Positions 34,303 to 43,845 of a stretch of DNA of 64,000 nucleotides are shown in pieces. The position numbers and the translations under genes are program-made. Position 1 is the first letter of the stretch, and every line of letters begins with the position of its first letter. The stretch covers positions 5,747,501 through 5,811,500 of the forward strand of contig NZ_CP027762.1 in the NCBI RefSeq assembly GCF_003852315.1. The letters run 5' to 3'. The notes under the pieces are model-generated. The model was not told the origin of the DNA and searched no databases. It saw only the letters and a list, made by a program, of their open reading frames with translations. The DNA is from Pseudomonas sp. LBUM920. Its GTDB lineage: Bacteria; Pseudomonadota; Gammaproteobacteria; Pseudomonadales; Pseudomonadaceae.

Positions 34303-35259
34303 ACCCGGCGCCCCAATCAACTCGTTACCGAATATCGCTACGACTGTCAGCACCGGCTAATTAGCATCACCCAACCCAACGGGCAAACAGCCAGCTACCG
34401 TTATGACCCATTTGGTCGGCGCAGCAGTAAAACCGTCGACGACATAACGACGGAGTTTTTCTGGCAAGGCGACAAGCTGGTTGCGGAGCATCACGCGGAT
34501 CGGCATCGCAGTTACCTCTACGAACCGGACAGTTTCCGTCCGCTGGTCCTGCTGGAGGGCTTTGGTCCAAAAAATACCCAGCCGTTCCACTACCAACTCG
34601 ACCACCTTGGCACCCCGCAGGAGCTCACCGCCCCCGACGGCGAAATCGTCTGGTCTGCGCACTACCGCGCCTATGGCCAGATCAGCCGCCTAGACATCAA
34701 CAAAATCGACAACCCGCTACGTTTCCAAGGCCAGTACTTCGACCAAGAAAGCGGGCTGCACTACAACCGCCATCGCTACTACAATCCAGATATTGGTCGC
34801 TACCTGACACCCGACCCGGTGAAGCTGGCGGGTGGGATCAACGCGTACCAGTACGTGCCTAATCCTACGGGGTGGGTAGATCCGCTAGGCTTAAACACCT
34901 GCCCCGGCGCCAATGCATGTAAACCCGAAGATAAAGCCGGGAGCCCAACACGGAACGCAAAAGCTCCCGATGGCGAGCCAACGTTACCAGTTACCACATC
35001 AAACCAAGAAAAAACCGTAAGGCTACGACACTATACGAGCAGAGCTGGCTTGGAAGGCATTGAAAAAGAGGGAGCAATATTGGCTCAGGACAACAATAGA
35101 GTTTTTCTTGAGCCCGCAAAGAGCAAAGTACTAAACCCGACAGAAGCGCAGAACAAATATCAAATCAAAAAAAATAAAGGTCGAGATTACATTGAAACGG
35201 ATGTAGAGGAATCACAATTGGAGTTGATACAAACCCCAGATATAACTCTACTGAGCTAA
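34303..35259 (+). pseudogene. Orphan Rhs C-terminal module with HYD1-like toxin domain
   Basis: 318-codon open frame starting after a TGA, as in the first module, and nearly identical to it through PNPTGWVDPLGL. The variable tail then reads VRLRHYTSRAGLEGIEKEGAI, the hallmark of HYD1-type ADP-ribosyltransferase-like toxins, ending in LELIQTPDITLLS. Start-less and lacking most of the Rhs core, so probably silent unless recombined onto a full rhs gene or initiated internally (for example at 34819). Confidence 0.8.
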
Positions 35260-35312
35260 CCCTAAAAAGAAACTTGACGTTAAAAAACCCAAAATTCACA
35301 AGGAGAAAGTAA

Positions 35313-35946
35313 TGTTAGAAAAAATGAAAAAATAGAACTTCCCGGAAAAGAAGCACTTGACGCGCTTAAAGAGATCGAGTTTATATTGATATCCTTACAC
35401 AAAATGGGCACTTATTATGCTGAAAAGCCTGGTGATCTAGAAGAGTATCGAAAAGCAACCACTGACTTCATCGACGATTGCGCTGTTACACAGCGCTTGG
35501 CAAAGGTACGCCGGATCATATCTATGCCCTTTGACGACTCTCTTGGTGATGATGAGATGGATGACATGGAAAGATATTTCTCCGATTTGAAATTCTGGGA
35601 GCCCAGTCAACCGATGAATCGAATCAGCCATAGCACTGAAAAGATTACTATCTCAAAGGGAATCATCGAACAAGTCACTTGCAAAAGAAATGAATTACTA
35701 GTTTTTTTTACGGACCAACAAGATCAATCACTGCTGATCACTTTTCATAACCCGGCTGCCTTTAAAAGTATAAATGCGATCACCTCTCAATGTGAGATAC
35801 ACGAGGAAAAGGATTCTCACCTTTCGCAAGAGGTAGCACGCATCGCACCAGACAAATCAGGTAAAAGTTATTGCTTCAAGGACAGCAATAGCGGCGAAGT
35901 TATCTTTTCAGTGATAGCGGGTAGCTACAGCATTGAGAGGATATGA
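35313..35946 (+). pseudogene. Frameshifted immunity gene for the HYD1-like toxin
   Basis: AAGGAG at 35301-35306 precedes an ATG at 35313 that reads MLEKMKK and stops after a run of six A (35328-35333). One extra A would continue into IELPGKEALDALKEIEFILI and the long frame ending at 35946 (YRKATTDFIDDCAV, ITFHNPAAFKSINAITS). The coding part is therefore intact apart from one base in a homopolymer. It may be a true pseudogene, a sequencing error, or restored by transcriptional slippage. No immunity family recognised. Confidence 0.65.
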
Positions 35947-36386
35947 GATTAACTGAACACCTATCTCGGATGTATGGCCGACTTTGTAGCCAGCGACCCG
36001 GTAACGGATGGATGAGAAGCTATATCAGCCGGGGAGCACAGACAGTGGATAAATACTCTAAAACTGCCAGCTACCATTACCCATTTGGTCGACGCAGCAG
36101 TAAAACCGTCGACGACATAACGACGGAGTTTTTCTGGCAAGGCGACAAGCTGGTTGCGGAGCATCACGCGGATCGTCATCGCAGTTACCTCTACGAACCG
36201 GACAGATTTCGTCCGTTAGCACTGCTGGATGCCTTTGGTCCAAAAGACATTCAGCCGTTCCACTACCCACTCGACCACTTGGGCACACCACAGCCTCCGT
36301 CAACCGCTCCAGGATTGGTATTGCACAATGAGTTACCTAGAAGCAGAGATCGACGAAAGCTTAGAAAACCTGGGTATTCAGAGTAG
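35943..36386 (+). pseudogene. Third, clipped Rhs fragment
   Basis: 147-codon frame overlapping the previous gene by ATGA. Codons 44-117 (36072-36293) repeat the Rhs segment YHYPFGRRSSKTVDD to LDHLGTPQ; both sides are unrelated, and the Rhs junction motif is lost. The result cannot be a working Rhs tip. It records a past recombination or deletion between modules. Confidence 0.7.
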
Positions 36387-36722
36387 AAACTTGCCCCCGA
36401 AGACCTAGATACATTGATCGCATCTCTTGGCAACGTGTTTTTCTGCGAGAGTGCCAACCCTCTTGATCCAATTCAATCACGGGTTAACCGCACGGGGTAC
36501 AACCCTGATTTCTGGCAAGAGGTATCAAAACACATTGAAAGTGATCAGTTGATTTTCGTTGTGTTCGACACGTCCTATAGAGCATGGGAAATCGCCTCTC
36601 CCCAACACCTCGAGCGTATTTTATCTGATACCACTGGATACCCATTCTGGGTGACGGACATGAGCTTTAGATTTTTGATCTATATGGACGACCATAATTG
36701 CGTTAGTTGGGCTTATCCCTGA
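36328..36722 (+). pseudogene. Frameshifted candidate immunity gene
   Basis: The ATG at 36328 reads MSYLEAEIDESLENLGIQS and then stops at TAG (36400). A one-base shift near 36382-36385 gives KLAPEDLDTLIASLGNVFFC and continues to 36722 (SYRAWEIASPQHLERILSD, FRFLIYMDDHNCVSWAYP). The joined product would be about 130 residues, a usual immunity-protein size. Family not recognised. Confidence 0.6.
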
Positions 36723-36980
36723 AAAACAACTTCCCTCACGCGGCCATCAACAAACCCGACAACGAGCAAAACGGCTAATGAAAACACGTATCCAACCACA
36801 CCAACCTCCACCCGCCCAGTTTTTTAAACACCTCACCAGCACCGAATCGCTGTTCGCTCAGGCAAACATCAGCACTCCTATCGCGCGGCCCGCCAGCGCA
36901 GGGTTCATATGAGAACCGGCGAGAAATAAAACCGCCCGTATCCCCCTCCGTATGCCTAAAAGACTTCTGAAGGACGACAA

Positions 36981-37393
36981 ATGATTACTCTACTGAAAAA
37001 GTCATCAGACCCTATAACAAACCACTATAAAAAAGGAAAAGTAATAGCACTCAACAAGCATGCAAATGATGATGTGATATTGCTCATTGAGGGAACAGCT
37101 ATAAACTGTTTGTCAGCTACTGCCTCTACACTATCGAAATTGGAGAAACCTACGACATAGAACTCACCCTAAACCTTTCCGACGACTACGAGATTGAACG
37201 GGTTGAACCGAGGAAAATACTGGTTGAAAAGGCGAATTATGGTTATTGCTACTTCATCTACGGAGAGCTACTCAATGAGACTTTTCTTACTTTCACTTCG
37301 CTGAGCGATGAAGATATCCACTACGAACACCCCGACTGTAACGAGCACTTTATTAAATTAAAAGTTCAAAGAATTGACGCTAGCTTCCGCTGA
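36981..37393 (+). pseudogene. Frameshifted candidate immunity gene
   Basis: The ATG at 36981 reads MITLLKKSSDPITNHYKKGK to VILLIEGTAI and then goes out of frame near 37101; the next frame continues KLFVSYCLYTIEIGETYDIE to a stop at 37393 (HPDCNEHFIKLKVQRIDASFR-type end). GAAGGA lies upstream of the ATG. The joined product is about 137 residues. Third candidate immunity gene in this array with a single-base break. Confidence 0.6.
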
Positions 37394-37617
37394 GCCTGGC
37401 AGTGAGATCAGCCCCCATCGCCTTTCTGTATTCACAAAAAGGCGTCCAGCGCAAAGCTCTAGATTTTGAAGCATATCCACGCCGAGGCTTGGAGCAAGCG
37501 GTCGATGACTCTCTCGAATAGTTTGAAAACAGCATAATCGGTCAGCGCCGGCCAACGTCGGTGCATGCCGGAGTCACCGGCGGTGTAAAGGACTCGGGTA
37601 GGCGATCAGCGCGCGCC

Positions 37618-38040
37618 GGTTACTGCAACGCATTGGAATCCAGCCAAAAGGCCACACTGGGTATCACCGATTGGCTGGAATGGTTCCTGAAAACCTTGCT
37701 GCTCAGCCTGGAGCAGGCGATGGCGCGAATTGACTGAGTTCTGGCCAAGACCCGGTTTTGGCAGCAGCACCGCGACCTCTCGTTATCTGTCGAACAGATC
37801 AAGGTACTCACCGGCCTGCCCGACGGCGGTGAAAAAGGCTTCGAACACGGCATCAACGCCGCGCAGTACCAGGCAGAGGCGAAGGCGTCCAATGCCACCA
37901 CAACTCGGCATCTTACTGATCTTCTGGAAAAAACTGCCTGGTCGGTTTGCCTGGCGGAGGCCGTAGTACGCGCTATCAAATCAATGGCTGAAGCGACTGA
38001 AGCCACCCGCTCATTTGCCCACAATCCCCATGTCTGCTAG
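37618..38040 (+). pseudogene. Fic-family protein C-terminal remnant
   Basis: The frame reads YCNALESSQKATLGITDWLE, WFLKTLLLSLEQAMARID, an in-frame TGA at 37735, then VLAKTRFWQQHRDLSLSVEQ and LLEKTAW. This matches the winged-helix C-terminal part of Fic/DOC proteins with a DUF4172-type N-terminus. The catalytic Fic motif is absent. No start codon, internal stop: a decayed fragment at the edge of the accessory region. Confidence 0.6.
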
Positions 38041-38076
38041 TGTCGCGCCGGTTTACCGTCTACCGGAATAGCCGCC

Positions 38077-38319
38077 ATGGCCCGCAAAAAAGTTGCACTC
38101 GATTTCGAACAATCCCTCGCCGACCTGCAAACTCTGGTCGAGCGTCTGGAGAACGGCGAGTTGTCGCTGGAAGATTCGTTGACGGCGTTCGAGCAAGGCA
38201 TCGGCCTGACGCGCGACTGCCAGAGCGCGTTGGCGCAGGCTGAGCAGAAAGTGCAAGTGCTGCTGGAACGGGACGGGGAGTTGGCCGAAGAACCTTTCGA
38301 TGCGGAACAGCCGGAATGA
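38077..38319 (+). CDS. xseB: Exodeoxyribonuclease VII small subunit
   Basis: 80-residue helical subunit that, with XseA (not in this window), degrades single-stranded DNA. Family segment FEQSLADLQTLVERLENGELSLEDSL is present near the N-terminus, followed by the second helix with FEQGIGLTRDCQSAL. It overlaps ispA by four bases (ATGA), the conserved xseB-ispA-dxs arrangement. Confidence 0.96.
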   Translation: MARKKVALDFEQSLADLQTLVERLENGELSLEDSLTAFEQGIGLTRDCQSALAQAEQKVQVLLERDGELAEEPFDAEQPE

Positions 38320-39203
38320 TCGACGCGTATCAGGCCAGTAGCCAAGCCCGGGTCAACGCGGCGCTCGAGCCCTTGTTTGTTGCGCCAAGTCCGGAAATGA
38401 AGCGTCTCTACGAAGCCATGCGCTACAGCGTCATGAATGGCGGCAAGCGTGTGCGCCCGTTGCTGGCCTATGCGGCGTGTGAAGCGCTGGGCGCGCCGGC
38501 CGAGCAGGCCAATGGTGCGGCGTGTGCGGTGGAGCTGATTCACGCCTATTCCCTGGTGCATGACGATTTGCCGGCGATGGACGACGACGATTTGCGTCGC
38601 GGCCAGCCGACCACCCACAAAGCCTTTGATGAAGCCTACGCCATTTTGGCCGGCGATGGCCTGCAGAGCCTGGCGTTCAGCGCCCTGCTGGACCCACGCT
38701 TAAATAGCGTGAACGCAGAAAACAGCCTGCGCATGGTGACCGCCCTCGCCCTGGCCGCAGGCCCGGCCGGTATGGTCGGCGGGCAAGCGATCGACATGGG
38801 TTCGGTCAGCCTCAAGCTGGATCAACAGGCCCTGGAACATATGCATCGCCACAAGACCGGCGCGCTGATCGAAGCCGCCGTGCACCTGGGTGCGTTGGCC
38901 AGTGGCCGTGCCGAAGCTGCGCAATTGGCCGCCCTGCAGACCTATTCCCGGGCTGTCGGCCTGGCGTTTCAGGTGCAGGACGACATTCTCGACGTCGAAA
39001 GTGACACCGCGACCCTGGGCAAACGCCAAGGCGCGGATGCCGCACGCGATAAACCGACCTATCCGGCCTTGCTTGGCCTTGAAGCGGCCAAGGCGTATGC
39101 CCTGGAACTGCGCGACCAAGCCCTGGATGCCCTGCGACCTTTCGACGCGGCGGCCGAGCCTCTGCGCGACCTGGCGCGGTATATCGTCGAACGCCGCCAC
39201 TGA
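38316..39203 (+). CDS. ispA: (2E,6E)-farnesyl diphosphate synthase
   Basis: 295-residue short-chain prenyltransferase that condenses IPP with DMAPP/GPP to farnesyl diphosphate. The two aspartate-rich motifs are LVHDDLPAMDDDDLRRG (first, about residues 81-95) and FQVQDDILDVE (second, about 220-230); GGKRVRP binds diphosphate. Translation is coupled to xseB by ATGA overlap; dxs follows 110 bp later. Confidence 0.97.
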   Translation: MIDAYQASSQARVNAALEPLFVAPSPEMKRLYEAMRYSVMNGGKRVRPLLAYAACEALGAPAEQANGAACAVELIHAYSLVHDDLPAMDDDDLRRGQPTTHKAFDEAYAILAGDGLQSLAFSALLDPRLNSVNAENSLRMVTALALAAGPAGMVGGQAIDMGSVSLKLDQQALEHMHRHKTGALIEAAVHLGALASGRAEAAQLAALQTYSRAVGLAFQVQDDILDVESDTATLGKRQGADAARDKPTYPALLGLEAAKAYALELRDQALDALRPFDAAAEPLRDLARYIVERRH

Positions 39204-39313
39204 TAATGGCGGCCATTGCAGCCGCATATCGGCCAAGTTCGGCGCTCTGCGTGGGCAGTTTGCACCGCTTGAGGTAAACTGCCGCCTCTTCTATACCTAT
39301 AACGATTCGCCTG

Positions 39314-41212
39314 ATGCCCACGACGTTTCAAGAGATTCCCCGCAAACGCCCGTCCACGCCACTGCTCGACCGTGCTGCCACGCCGGACGGCCTGCGTCGA
39401 CTGGGTGAAGCCGAGCTGGAAACCCTGGCCGATGAGTTGCGCCTGGAATTGCTCTACACGGTCGGTCAGACCGGTGGGCATTTTGGTGCCGGCCTGGGCG
39501 TCATCGAGCTGACCATCGCCCTGCATTATGTGTTCGATACCCCGGATGACCGGTTGGTGTGGGACGTGGGCCACCAGGCGTATCCGCATAAAATCCTTAC
39601 CGGCCGTCGCGAGCGCATGGGCACCCTGCGCCAGAAGGACGGTCTGGCCGCCTTCCCGCGTCGTGCCGAAAGCGAGTACGACACCTTTGGCGTCGGCCAC
39701 TCCAGCACCTCTATCAGCGCAGCGCTGGGCATGGCGATTGCCGCCCGCCTGCAAGGCAGTGATCGCAAGGCGATCGCAGTGATTGGTGATGGCGCGTTGA
39801 CCGCCGGCATGGCTTTCGAAGCCCTGAACCACGCGCCGGAAGTGAACGCCAACATGTTGGTGATCCTCAACGACAACGACATGTCGATTTCGCGCAATGT
39901 CGGTGGCCTGTCGAATTACCTGGCAAAAATTCTTTCCAGCCGCACCTATGCCAGCATGCGCGAAGGCAGCAAAAAGGTGCTCTCGCGTCTGCCCGGCGCG
40001 TGGGAAATTGCCCGCCGCACCGAAGAATACGCCAAGGGCATGCTGGTACCCGGCACCCTGTTCGAAGAACTGGGCTGGAACTATATCGGCCCGATCGACG
40101 GCCATGACCTGCCAACCCTGATCGCCACGCTGCGCAACATGCGTGACCTCAAGGGCCCGCAGTTCCTGCACATCGTCACCAAGAAAGGCAAAGGCTTCGC
40201 CCCGGCTGAAGTTGACCCGATCGGCTATCACGCGATCACCAAACTCGAACCGCTCAACGCCCCCGCCGCCGCGCCGAAAAAGGCCAGCGGGCCGAAGTAT
40301 TCCGGTGTGTTTGGCGAATGGCTGTGCGACATGGCCGCCGCCGACTCGCGCCTGGTGGGTATTACCCCGGCGATGAAGGAAGGCTCCGACCTGGTGGCGT
40401 TCAGCGAGCGCTTCCCGCTGCGCTACTTCGACGTGGCGATTGCCGAGCAGCACGCGGTGACGTTCGCGGCCGGCATGGCCTGTGAAGGCGCCAAGCCGGT
40501 GGTCGCGATCTATTCCACTTTCCTGCAGCGCGGTTATGACCAACTGGTTCACGACGTGGCGGTGCAGAACCTCGACGTGCTGTTTGCCATCGACCGCGCC
40601 GGCCTGGTTGGCGAAGACGGCCCGACCCACGCCGGCAGTTTCGATTTGTCCTACTTGCGCTGCATCCCCGGCATGCTGGTGATGACGCCGAGTGATGAGA
40701 ACGAACTGCGCAAGATGCTCAGCACTGGCCACCTGTACAACGGCCCGGCGGCCGTGCGTTACCCGCGTGGTAACGGCCCGAACGCTGTGATCGAGAAAGA
40801 CCTGGAGCCGATCGAGATCGGTAAAGGGATCGTACGACGCCAGGGCAGCAAAACCGCGTTCCTGGTGTTCGGCGTGCAATTGGCCGAAGCGCTGAAAGTC
40901 GCTGAGAAGATCGACGCCACCGTGGTCGACATGCGGTTCGTCAAACCGCTGGACGAAGCCCTCGTACGCGACATCGCTGGGAGCCATGAGCTGCTGGTGA
41001 CCGTCGAAGAAAACGCCATCATGGGCGGTGCCGGTGCGGCGGTCAGCGAGTTCCTGGCGCGGGAGAACATCCTCAAGTCGGTGCTGCACCTGGGCTTGCC
41101 GGATGTGTACGTCGAACACGCCAAGCCGGCGCAGATGCTGGCAGAGTGTGGGCTGGACGAGGCGGGTATCGAAGCGTCGGTGCGCGCGCGCATGGCGCTG
41201 CTCGGCCTGTAG
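39314..41212 (+). CDS. dxs: 1-deoxy-D-xylulose-5-phosphate synthase
   Basis: 632-residue thiamine-diphosphate enzyme that makes DXP from pyruvate and glyceraldehyde-3-phosphate, the first step of the MEP isoprenoid pathway. GDGALTAGMAFEALN followed by ILNDNDMSIS is the ThDP/Mg site, the catalytic Glu and His lie in FDVAIAEQHAVTFAAGMA, and DRAGLVGEDGPTHAG is the transketolase-type substrate site. Together with ispA it forms an isoprenoid precursor operon. Confidence 0.98.
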   Translation: MPTTFQEIPRKRPSTPLLDRAATPDGLRRLGEAELETLADELRLELLYTVGQTGGHFGAGLGVIELTIALHYVFDTPDDRLVWDVGHQAYPHKILTGRRERMGTLRQKDGLAAFPRRAESEYDTFGVGHSSTSISAALGMAIAARLQGSDRKAIAVIGDGALTAGMAFEALNHAPEVNANMLVILNDNDMSISRNVGGLSNYLAKILSSRTYASMREGSKKVLSRLPGAWEIARRTEEYAKGMLVPGTLFEELGWNYIGPIDGHDLPTLIATLRNMRDLKGPQFLHIVTKKGKGFAPAEVDPIGYHAITKLEPLNAPAAAPKKASGPKYSGVFGEWLCDMAAADSRLVGITPAMKEGSDLVAFSERFPLRYFDVAIAEQHAVTFAAGMACEGAKPVVAIYSTFLQRGYDQLVHDVAVQNLDVLFAIDRAGLVGEDGPTHAGSFDLSYLRCIPGMLVMTPSDENELRKMLSTGHLYNGPAAVRYPRGNGPNAVIEKDLEPIEIGKGIVRRQGSKTAFLVFGVQLAEALKVAEKIDATVVDMRFVKPLDEALVRDIAGSHELLVTVEENAIMGGAGAAVSEFLARENILKSVLHLGLPDVYVEHAKPAQMLAECGLDEAGIEASVRARMALLGL

Positions 41213-41228
41213 AAACCGGTTCAAAAAA

Positions 41229-41317
41229 TGTGGGAGCTGGCTTGCCTGCGATAGCATCACCTCGGTCTTACTGACAAACCGAGGTGCCTGCATCGCAGGC
41301 AAGCCAGCTCCCACATT
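41229..41317. repeat. REP doublet between dxs and btuB
   Basis: TGTGGGAGCTGGCTTGCCTGCG and its inverted copy enclose about 45 bp. It fills most of the 140-bp gap between the two genes. Confidence 0.85.
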
Positions 41318-41352
41318 GGTTTTGTATTGCTGATAAATGCTATGGACAGCCC

Positions 41353-43254
41353 ATGAACCGCCTTCGCTTTGCCCTGCCCTTGCTGCTGCTCCCCGCCCCT
41401 GACCTGCTGGCCGACAGCTTCGAGCGCGACGACGCACTGAAACTTCCCGACGTGGTGATCAGCGCCAACCGCCAGGTCCAGGCGCGCAACGACAGCAGCG
41501 CCGCCAATACCGTATTCACCCGCGACGACATCGACCGCCTGCAACCCACCAGCGTGACGGACCTGCTCAGCCGCGTACCCGGCGTACAAGTGGCACCCAC
41601 CGGCGGCCGTGGCAGTTTGCCGGGCATCTATATTCGTGGCACCAAATCCGCGCAAAGCCTGGTGTTGGTCGACGGCCAGCGCATCGCCAATACCACCTCT
41701 GGCGACAGCGGGCTGCAATACCTGAACATCGACCAGATTGAACGTGTGGAAGTACTGCGCGGCTCGCGCTCGGTGATCTACGGCAGTGATGCGATTGGCG
41801 GCGTGATCCAGATATTCACTCGGCGTAATGCCGAGCAAGGCCTGCAGCCACGCTTGAAACTGGGGTTTGGCAGCCACCAGACCTGGGAGCGCAGCGTCGG
41901 TCTTTCCGGCGGCGATGAGCACACGCGCTTCAACCTTGGGGCGAGCCTGGATGACACGGCGGGAATCAACGCCACGCATGAGTCGTTTCAAAGCGATAGC
42001 GACCATGATGCCTATCGCAATCAGTCCATCAGCCTCAACCTCAGTCATGCGTTCAGCGATGAACTGGAGGTTGGTTTCAATCTGTTGGATAACCGTGGCA
42101 AGTCAGCGTACGACAACAGCTTTGGCCGCTACGACGCCGCTTCCGGGCAAACGGTCGGGCAGAAACCCTACACCGATTACACCGTGAGCAGCGCCAGCGG
42201 TTATGTCGACGCCCAACTCAATGAGCGCTGGCAATCGCGCCTGGAAGTGGGCCACAGCGAGAATCTCGACACCAAGCGCGATAAGCTCAGTGATGATTTC
42301 AGCGTGTTCAACACCTACCGCGACTCGATCAACTGGCAGAACGACCTGACGCTCAACGACCAGAACAGCCTGATTCTGGGCGGCGACTGGTACGAAGACC
42401 GCTTCCACGGCAGCACTACTTTTACCGAAAACAGCCGCTGGAACCGCGCCGCCTTTGTGCAGCATCGCTTCCATGGCGAGTGGTTCTCCACGGAGCTGGG
42501 CCTACGCCGCGACCAGAACCAGCAATTTGGTGGGCAAAACAGCTGGAGCGGCACCCTCACCGTGCCGATCAACCCTGACAATGACGTGCTGCTGAGCTAC
42601 AGCGAAGGCTTCCGCGCGCCGACTTTCAACGACCTCTATTACCCTGACACGAAGTACAGCAACCCCAACTTGCAGCCCGAAACGTCAAAGAGCTACGAGC
42701 TGCAATGGCGCAGCCAACTGAGTGACAGCACGCGCCTGGAAGCCTCGCTGTATCGCACCCAGTTAAGCAACGCGATCATCCTCGACAGCACCAGCAAGCC
42801 GCAAAACGTGGCGTCGGCGCGTGTCGATGGGTTTGAAGCGGCGCTCAAGCAGGAGCTGTTTGGTTGGCAGAGTAACCTGGGCGCCGCCTTCATCAACCCG
42901 TGCGACCGTGACACGGGCCACACCCTGGCCCGTCGTGCACGCCGCACGTTGAACCTGGACCTGGATCGACAATTTGACAAGTTGGGACTGGGGGCCAGTT
43001 GGCAGGTCATCAGCAGCAGCTACGACGACGAAAAAAACCGCAACCGCCTGGGTGGATACGCACTGCTGGGGTTGCGCAGCAGTTGGGCGGTGAGCCGTGA
43101 AATCCAAATTTCACTAAAGGTCGACAACCTGCTGGACCGCCAATACGCCCGCGCCCGCTACAGCTATAACGCGTCGGACTTTTCCAATAATCAGGACTAC
43201 CGCGAAGCGGGACAGACCTGGATGCTCGGGCTGACCTGGACCCCGACGCTGTAA
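41353..43254 (+). CDS. btuB: TonB-dependent vitamin B12 receptor (BtuB-like)
   Basis: 633-residue outer-membrane receptor. A signal peptide (about residues 1-20, LLLLPAPDLLA) is followed by a TonB-box-like DVVISA at 33-38, the plug domain (RVPGVQVAPTGGRGSLPGIY, VLVDGQRIANTTSGD, RGSRSVIYGSDAIGGVI) and a 22-strand barrel ending in WMLGLTWTPTL. Plug signatures are those of BtuB. The ATG at 41353 gives the signal peptide; the open frame upstream lies in REP sequence. A cobalamin-binding protein gene is encoded nearby on the other strand. No cobalamin riboswitch is visible upstream. Confidence 0.85.
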   Translation: MNRLRFALPLLLLPAPDLLADSFERDDALKLPDVVISANRQVQARNDSSAANTVFTRDDIDRLQPTSVTDLLSRVPGVQVAPTGGRGSLPGIYIRGTKSAQSLVLVDGQRIANTTSGDSGLQYLNIDQIERVEVLRGSRSVIYGSDAIGGVIQIFTRRNAEQGLQPRLKLGFGSHQTWERSVGLSGGDEHTRFNLGASLDDTAGINATHESFQSDSDHDAYRNQSISLNLSHAFSDELEVGFNLLDNRGKSAYDNSFGRYDAASGQTVGQKPYTDYTVSSASGYVDAQLNERWQSRLEVGHSENLDTKRDKLSDDFSVFNTYRDSINWQNDLTLNDQNSLILGGDWYEDRFHGSTTFTENSRWNRAAFVQHRFHGEWFSTELGLRRDQNQQFGGQNSWSGTLTVPINPDNDVLLSYSEGFRAPTFNDLYYPDTKYSNPNLQPETSKSYELQWRSQLSDSTRLEASLYRTQLSNAIILDSTSKPQNVASARVDGFEAALKQELFGWQSNLGAAFINPCDRDTGHTLARRARRTLNLDLDRQFDKLGLGASWQVISSSYDDEKNRNRLGGYALLGLRSSWAVSREIQISLKVDNLLDRQYARARYSYNASDFSNNQDYREAGQTWMLGLTWTPTL

Positions 43255-43360
43255 CCAACGCCCCGGCGCCTCGACCTATCGATTGACCTTTCAGGCAATG
43301 GCTCGCTGCCGGAACGAGCATTGCAGTGGCAGGGTCATGTGCGCCGCCCCCCTTGGCGCC

Positions 43361-43720
43361 TCAACGACGCTCGCGCATGGGCTCATTTGTACTCAGATAC
43401 CCGGCCTTGATGGCCTCGGCGCAGTCTATAAACCCATAGGCGTTAACACGGCCGGCCTCGGTAAAGCCGACGTAGAAGTCCTTTTTTTTGCCTTGGTTTT
43501 CCAGTTCATAGTCAAAACACTGTGAGCTGCCACTACGAATCGGGGTGATGCGCTTGGGCTGCTGGATAGCGAGAATGTCCTGCTTGGAGGTTCTTTCGCC
43601 TCGGCCAGCCTTCTCTACCAGCGGATCAGCCCAGAAATTCATCAACGTTGAGACACCTTCCAGCGTCGTGCAGCCGGTCAGCAAAAGGGCAGTAGAAACA
43701 CCGATGATCAAACGACGCAT
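43361..43720 (-). CDS. Small lipoprotein of unknown function
   Basis: 119-residue protein with a lipoprotein signal MRRLIIGVSTALLLTGC (lipobox LTGC, Cys17). The mature part has two cysteines (SSQCFDYELE, GFIDCAEAIKAG), perhaps a disulfide. The ATG at 43720 has GGAGGT a few bases upstream on the minus strand and is preferred over the longer frame. Convergent with btuB. Family not recognised. Confidence 0.7.
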   Translation of the reverse strand: MRRLIIGVSTALLLTGCTTLEGVSTLMNFWADPLVEKAGRGERTSKQDILAIQQPKRITPIRSGSSQCFDYELENQGKKKDFYVGFTEAGRVNAYGFIDCAEAIKAGYLSTNEPMRERR

Positions 43721-43845
43721 GGCCACCTCCTGTAGTGGAATATCGCCATGCGGCACGCATCGCGGGCCATAGAGTAATCCGCTGCTGGCCGAGCCACTCA
43801 ACGGAAGAATCTTATTAATCGGTAGGACAACACGCCTCTCGCACG

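Larger units (their letters stand above)
32541..34890 (+). repeat. Two direct copies of an Rhs C-terminal segment
   Basis: 32541-33250 and about 34200-34890 are highly similar, including non-coding sequence upstream of the reading frame (GATACCAAGGTT, AAAAAATGAGTGAACC). A third, shorter copy lies at 36063-36293. Such repeats allow recombination between Rhs modules. Confidence 0.85.

Noticed and set aside
39059..41437. Leftward open frame of 792 codons over dxs and ispA
   Set aside because: It is antisense to dxs, whose motifs and length are complete; the frame is a by-product of high-GC codon bias.
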